Shown here: positions 6,720 through 8,561 of the stretch, in pieces
How the letters are laid out: the number at the start of each line of letters is the position of its first letter
How positions within the stretch are numbered: position 1 is the stretch's first letter
Source of the DNA: Zwartia sp.
GTDB lineage: Bacteria > Pseudomonadota > Gammaproteobacteria > Burkholderiales > Burkholderiaceae_B
Reading direction: 5' to 3'
Assembly: GCA_030653405.1 (NCBI GenBank)
Contig: JAURZO010000226.1
Coordinates: 1 to 8,561, forward strand
Length of the DNA: 8,561 bases
Made by a program: the position numbers and the translations under genes
Notes under the pieces: generated by a model
Told to the model about the DNA's origin: nothing
What the model saw: the letters and a program-made list of their open reading frames with translations, nothing else
Database searches by the model: none

Positions 6720-6787
6720 GGTTCCTCGTGCCAACTGCACAGAACCGCCGAAAGGACGGGCTCCGAATCTTGGAATCCGGTGTGCAG
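6720..6787 (+). ncRNA. Possible H-type pseudoknot in the DUF932 leader
   Basis: GGTTC (6720-6724) pairs with GAACC (6742-6746), and CTGCACA (6735-6741) pairs with TGTGCAG (6781-6787). The two stems interleave, and their strands abut at 6741/6742, which would allow coaxial stacking. The element ends 23 nt before the AGGAGA of the DUF932 gene, so it could control its translation or transcription. Structure is read from the sequence only and the regulatory role is conjecture. Confidence 0.4.
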
Positions 6788-6810
6788 TGAACAGATAAAC
6801 CATTTATGAC

Positions 6811-6816
6811 AGGAGA
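6811..6816 (+). promoter_or_regulatory. Ribosome binding site of the DUF932 gene
   Basis: AGGAGA lies 7 nt before the ATG at 6824. It is the strongest Shine-Dalgarno in the window and fixes the start. Confidence 0.85.
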
Positions 6817-6823
6817 GTAAAAA

Positions 6824-7654
6824 ATGTTGGCATCACGCTTCGCTTCGCGTTCCCCAGTACTTCGCAGTGCATCACCTTTGACTGATGATCAAATCCGCGC
6901 TGTGGTCCCGTCAATCTTTGCAGATGCACCACATGAAAGCCGATCGCATCGATACAGTTACATCCCGACCGTGGCTGTATTGGATGAGTTACGCAAGGAA
7001 GGGTTTCAGCCCTTTATGGTTACCCAGACCCGGGTACGAAATGAAGGCCGGCGCGACTTTACTAAACACATGATCCGCTTGCGCCATGCTGGGCAGATCA
7101 ACGCGCGCGGTGAAGCCAATGAAATTATTTTGCTCAATTCGCATGATGGCACCAGCAGCTACCAGATGCTGGCAGGCATGTTTCGGTTTGTGTGCAGTAA
7201 TGGGCTTGTTTGCGGTGAAACGGTGGCCGATGTCCGAGTGCCTCACAAGGGGGACGTAACGGCTCAGGTAGTCGAAGGCGCGTACCGGGTTTTGAGTGGT
7301 TTTGACAATGCGAGGGAATCCCGCGAACTGATGCAGGAAATCACCCTGGACGATGGCGAGGCGGAAGTATTCGCCCGTGCCGCCCTGTCACTGAAATATG
7401 ACGACCCACAAAAACCAGCACCCGTGACAGAAAACCAGATTCTGTTACCAAGACGTGCTGAAGACACCAAGCCGGACCTCTGGAGTGTGTTCAACCGTAC
7501 CCAGGAAAACCTAACCAAAGGTGGTTTGTCAGGTCGTACCGTTAATGGCAGCCGTCAAAAGACACGGCCAGTGCTGGGTATCGATCAAAACATCAAGCTC
7601 AATCGGGCTTTGTGGTTACTGGCTGATGGCATGCGTCAATTAAAAGCCGGGTAA
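6824..7654 (+). CDS. DUF932-family protein (YfjQ/YafZ-like)
   Basis: The 276-residue product matches the DUF932 family of mobile-element proteins, including YfjQ and YafZ of E. coli cryptic prophages and YubP of F-like plasmids, along its whole length. Landmark motifs are PLTDDQIRAVVPSIF (about 18-32), HESRS...YIPT (37-49), GFQPF...TRVR, LLNSHDGTSSYQM (about 103-115), FRFVCSNGLVCG (120-131), VPHKGD (139-144) and a C-terminal NLTKGGLSGRT. Length is typical, so the gene looks complete. The family has no established biochemical activity; it is commonly found beside antirestriction, RadC-like and toxin-antitoxin genes in islands and plasmids. The start is fixed by AGGAGA 7 nt upstream, and a strong intrinsic terminator follows 8 nt after the stop, so it is transcribed as a single gene or the last gene of a unit. 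Confidence 0.9.
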   Translation: MLASRFASRSPVLRSASPLTDDQIRAVVPSIFADAPHESRSHRYSYIPTVAVLDELRKEGFQPFMVTQTRVRNEGRRDFTKHMIRLRHAGQINARGEANEIILLNSHDGTSSYQMLAGMFRFVCSNGLVCGETVADVRVPHKGDVTAQVVEGAYRVLSGFDNARESRELMQEITLDDGEAEVFARAALSLKYDDPQKPAPVTENQILLPRRAEDTKPDLWSVFNRTQENLTKGGLSGRTVNGSRQKTRPVLGIDQNIKLNRALWLLADGMRQLKAG

Positions 7655-7661
7655 TACAAGT

Positions 7662-7683
7662 GAGGGGGTAACCCCTCTTTTTT
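7662..7683 (+). terminator. Rho-independent terminator of the DUF932 gene
   Basis: GAGGGG (7662-7667) and CCCCTC (7672-7677) form a perfect 6-bp stem with a GTAA loop, followed directly by six T (7678-7683). It starts 8 nt after the stop codon. Confidence 0.9.
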
Positions 7684-7705
7684 ATGGGTGGTGCAATAAG
7701 GTGTC

Positions 7706-7722
7706 GCCCGGCTATGCCGGGC
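7706..7722. repeat. Perfect 7-bp GC hairpin downstream of DUF932
   Basis: GCCCGGC (7706-7712) and GCCGGGC (7716-7722) flank a TAT loop. There is no T run after it, so it is not a standard terminator. It resembles the hairpin at 6411-6425 upstream of the gene (CCGGC-TATTT-GCCGG). Confidence 0.6.
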
Positions 7723-7759
7723 CCCAGGATCTAGACCTTGCAGTCACTGGCGTGCCTGC

Positions 7760-7836
7760 TGACGCCTTGACGGTCTGGAACGTAAACCGTGTTTCATCCC
7801 TTAAAGGCGTCACACATGACGCACCCCGGTGGGGTG
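7760..7836. other. Nested hairpins downstream of DUF932
   Basis: TGACGCCTT (7760-7768) pairs perfectly with AAGGCGTCA (7804-7812) over 9 bp and encloses ACGGT/ACCGT (7770-7774, 7786-7790). A second perfect hairpin, CACCCC/GGGGTG with a GGT loop, follows at 7822-7836. No protein is encoded. The words CCTTGACGGTC, TGACGCCTT and TTTCATCCCT are shared with the region upstream of the DUF932 gene. A structured RNA or DNA site is likely, but its function is unknown. Confidence 0.5.
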
Positions 7837-7911
7837 GGGAATATGTAGGTGGTTGTTGTCGCTAGACGGGTTGTCAATGAAAGTGTTTGTGGCCGCAGCA
7901 GAGCTGGGTTA

Positions 7912-7979
7912 CGGTTTTTCTTATTGATTCTTATAACCTATCGTGTAGGCCGTTTGTGGCCTCCTACTCGGAAAAACCG
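7912..7979. other. Long-range inverted repeat enclosing a hairpin
   Basis: CGGTTTTTC (7912-7920) is an exact reverse complement of GAAAAACCG (7971-7979). Inside, AGGCC/GGCCT (7947-7951, 7958-7962) form a second stem. GTTTGTGGCC occurs twice nearby (7885-7894 and 7952-7961). The structure ends 15 nt before the small ORF at 7995 and could act in its leader; otherwise its role is unknown. Confidence 0.45.
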
Positions 7980-7994
7980 CGGTAGTTTGGGTGC

Positions 7995-8177
7995 ATGACT
8001 GGACAGGAGATTAACCCGATATGTCATAGGTATCCGCTGGATACTCTGTTGAGACAGTTTGAGACTTTCGTTATATCGCTTGGGGATCTGCCGAATAACG
8101 AATGGATAGGGGTTGAGGATATAGGTGCCTCTGGCGCCATGTTTGAGGTGGAATTTCTTTCGAGAGAGCATGGCTGA
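7995..8177 (+). CDS. Small hypothetical protein
   Basis: This 60-codon frame encodes an acidic, soluble-looking protein with a helix-like segment LDTLLRQFETFVISLGD followed by NNEWIGVEDIGASGAMFEVEF. The residue mix is more protein-like than the overlapping minus-strand frame. It starts at an ATG with only a weak GGG-rich sequence in front of it. I do not recognise the family. It may be a small island gene or the remnant of a larger one. Confidence 0.4.
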   Translation: MTGQEINPICHRYPLDTLLRQFETFVISLGDLPNNEWIGVEDIGASGAMFEVEFLSREHG

Positions 8178-8503
8178 CTGCCTGAAAACGGCCAACGGCG
8201 GAAGTTCGCTTAGTTGATTTCGATGTCTGGTGTAGGCTGGACTGAGACATTCGCTTCCTCAACCCGTTTGGCGGCTTCGGCCGAGACCGGGTACTCGTGC
8301 GACTTGGCCGTAACTGACCGCTGCACGCCCAAAGGGAGCAGTGGGAGCAATTGGGGTCTTACGGCACGTGGAATGGTTGCTTCCACCACCGGCGAACATA
8401 ACAACTCGACCCAGAGGCGCCACGCGCACGCCCGTGAGGCCGCTCTAAGTCGCATGCTTCCGGACTACACTGCACCAATACGCACCCTTGCCTAGGCCCA
8501 TGC
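8178..8503. other. Stretch with no confident gene
   Basis: Two overlapping frames compete here. On the minus strand, 8210-8455 encodes 81 residues whose second half (from about EATIPRAVRPQLLPLLPL to VEEANVSVQPTPDIEIN) reads like the C-terminus of a real protein, but a stop at 8465-8467 closes the frame just upstream, so it would be a fragment. The plus-strand frame 8214-8495 has a less protein-like composition. I recognise neither. The stretch may hold a decayed gene. Confidence 0.3.
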
Positions 8504-8561
8504 ATGCTGAGAATCAAGAAGTACCCAGCCAGTACCGGTGACTCGTTCCTCGAAGATGCGG
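8504..8561 (+). CDS. Start of a probable metallo-beta-lactamase-fold protein (partial)
   Basis: An ATG at 8504 opens a frame that continues past the window edge. The 19 residues visible, MLRIKKYPASTGDSFLEDA, resemble the first beta strand of MBL-fold hydrolases, which commonly begin M-x-I-K-x-Y-P-A-x-x-GDSF-L before the first glycine-rich strand. The zinc-binding HxHxDH motif would lie beyond the window. AGG at 8494-8496 gives a weak RBS with 7-nt spacing. The call rests on a very short stretch. Confidence 0.4.
   Translation, partial: MLRIKKYPASTGDSFLEDA

Larger units (their letters stand above)
6169..6823. other. Hairpin-rich noncoding region upstream of DUF932 gene
   Basis: About 650 bp without a convincing gene on either strand but with many exact inverted repeats. 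These include CGTTC/GAACG (6204-6215), GCTGCT/AGTAGC (6223-6239, one G-U), GACCTG/CAGGTC (6279-6284, 6324-6329) enclosing ACACCG/CGGTGT (6291-6305), TCCGC/GCGGA (6356-6368), GCGCGC/GCGTGC (6473-6491, one G-U), and GACGGTC/GACCGTC (6645-6651, 6669-6675). Possible explanations are a structured RNA or long 5' leader of the DUF932 gene, or a region that folds as single-stranded DNA, such as a plasmid leading-region promoter or initiation site. The second fits the presence of DUF932 (YubP-type) genes in leading regions of conjugative plasmids, but neither role is proven. Confidence 0.5.

Noticed and set aside
6120..6823. A tRNA or integration attachment site in the long intergenic region
   Set aside because: No T-arm-like GGTTCGAATCC motif or cloverleaf-compatible arms were found, and no integrase gene is present in the window.
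7938..8195. 85-codon minus-strand frame opposite the small ORF at 7995
   Set aside because: It is rich in Arg, Lys and Ser, has no recognisable motif, and the opposite frame has a more natural protein composition.

Overview
The window looks like part of an accessory island (integrative element, plasmid or degraded genomic island) from a proteobacterium, most likely beta or gamma. The evidence is the set of IS families and a DUF932 protein very close in sequence pattern to the enterobacterial YfjQ/YafZ proteins. No rRNA, tRNA, CRISPR array or core housekeeping gene is visible.

Left part (1-3237) is a pile-up of insertion sequences. It holds the 3' end of an IS3-family transposase (minus strand, about 23-193), the 5' end of an IS5-family transposase (plus strand, about 272-616), and then an apparently intact IS21-family element (616-3237). 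The IS21 element carries overlapping istA and istB on the minus strand and arrays of about 20-bp repeats at both ends. No target-site duplication flanks it, so it probably sits at a rearrangement or deletion junction rather than at a simple insertion.

Centre (3238-5633) is an AT-richer, minus-strand two-gene operon. The first gene encodes a DUF4297/Cap4-like PD-(D/E)xK nuclease. The second, overlapping it by 4 nt (ATGA), encodes a Rad50/SMC-like ABC ATPase with a Walker A, a Q-loop, coiled coils and a CxxC zinc-hook-like motif. This pairing is the most interesting content: it resembles Lamassu and ABC-three-component anti-phage systems, but no middle component is present. The IS21 element has cut off the ATPase after residue 405, removing the ABC signature and Walker B, so the system is probably dead in this strain.

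Right part (about 5766-8561) is GC-richer and reads mostly on the plus strand. It has a small unknown gene (5832-6119), about 700 bp of noncoding DNA crowded with inverted repeats including a possible pseudoknot, and a DUF932 gene (6824-7654) with a strong RBS and terminator. A second hairpin-rich stretch (7700-7980) follows and shares exact words with the upstream one. Next come a small hypothetical ORF (7995-8177), an unresolved stretch, and at the right edge the probable first 19 codons of a metallo-beta-lactamase-fold protein.
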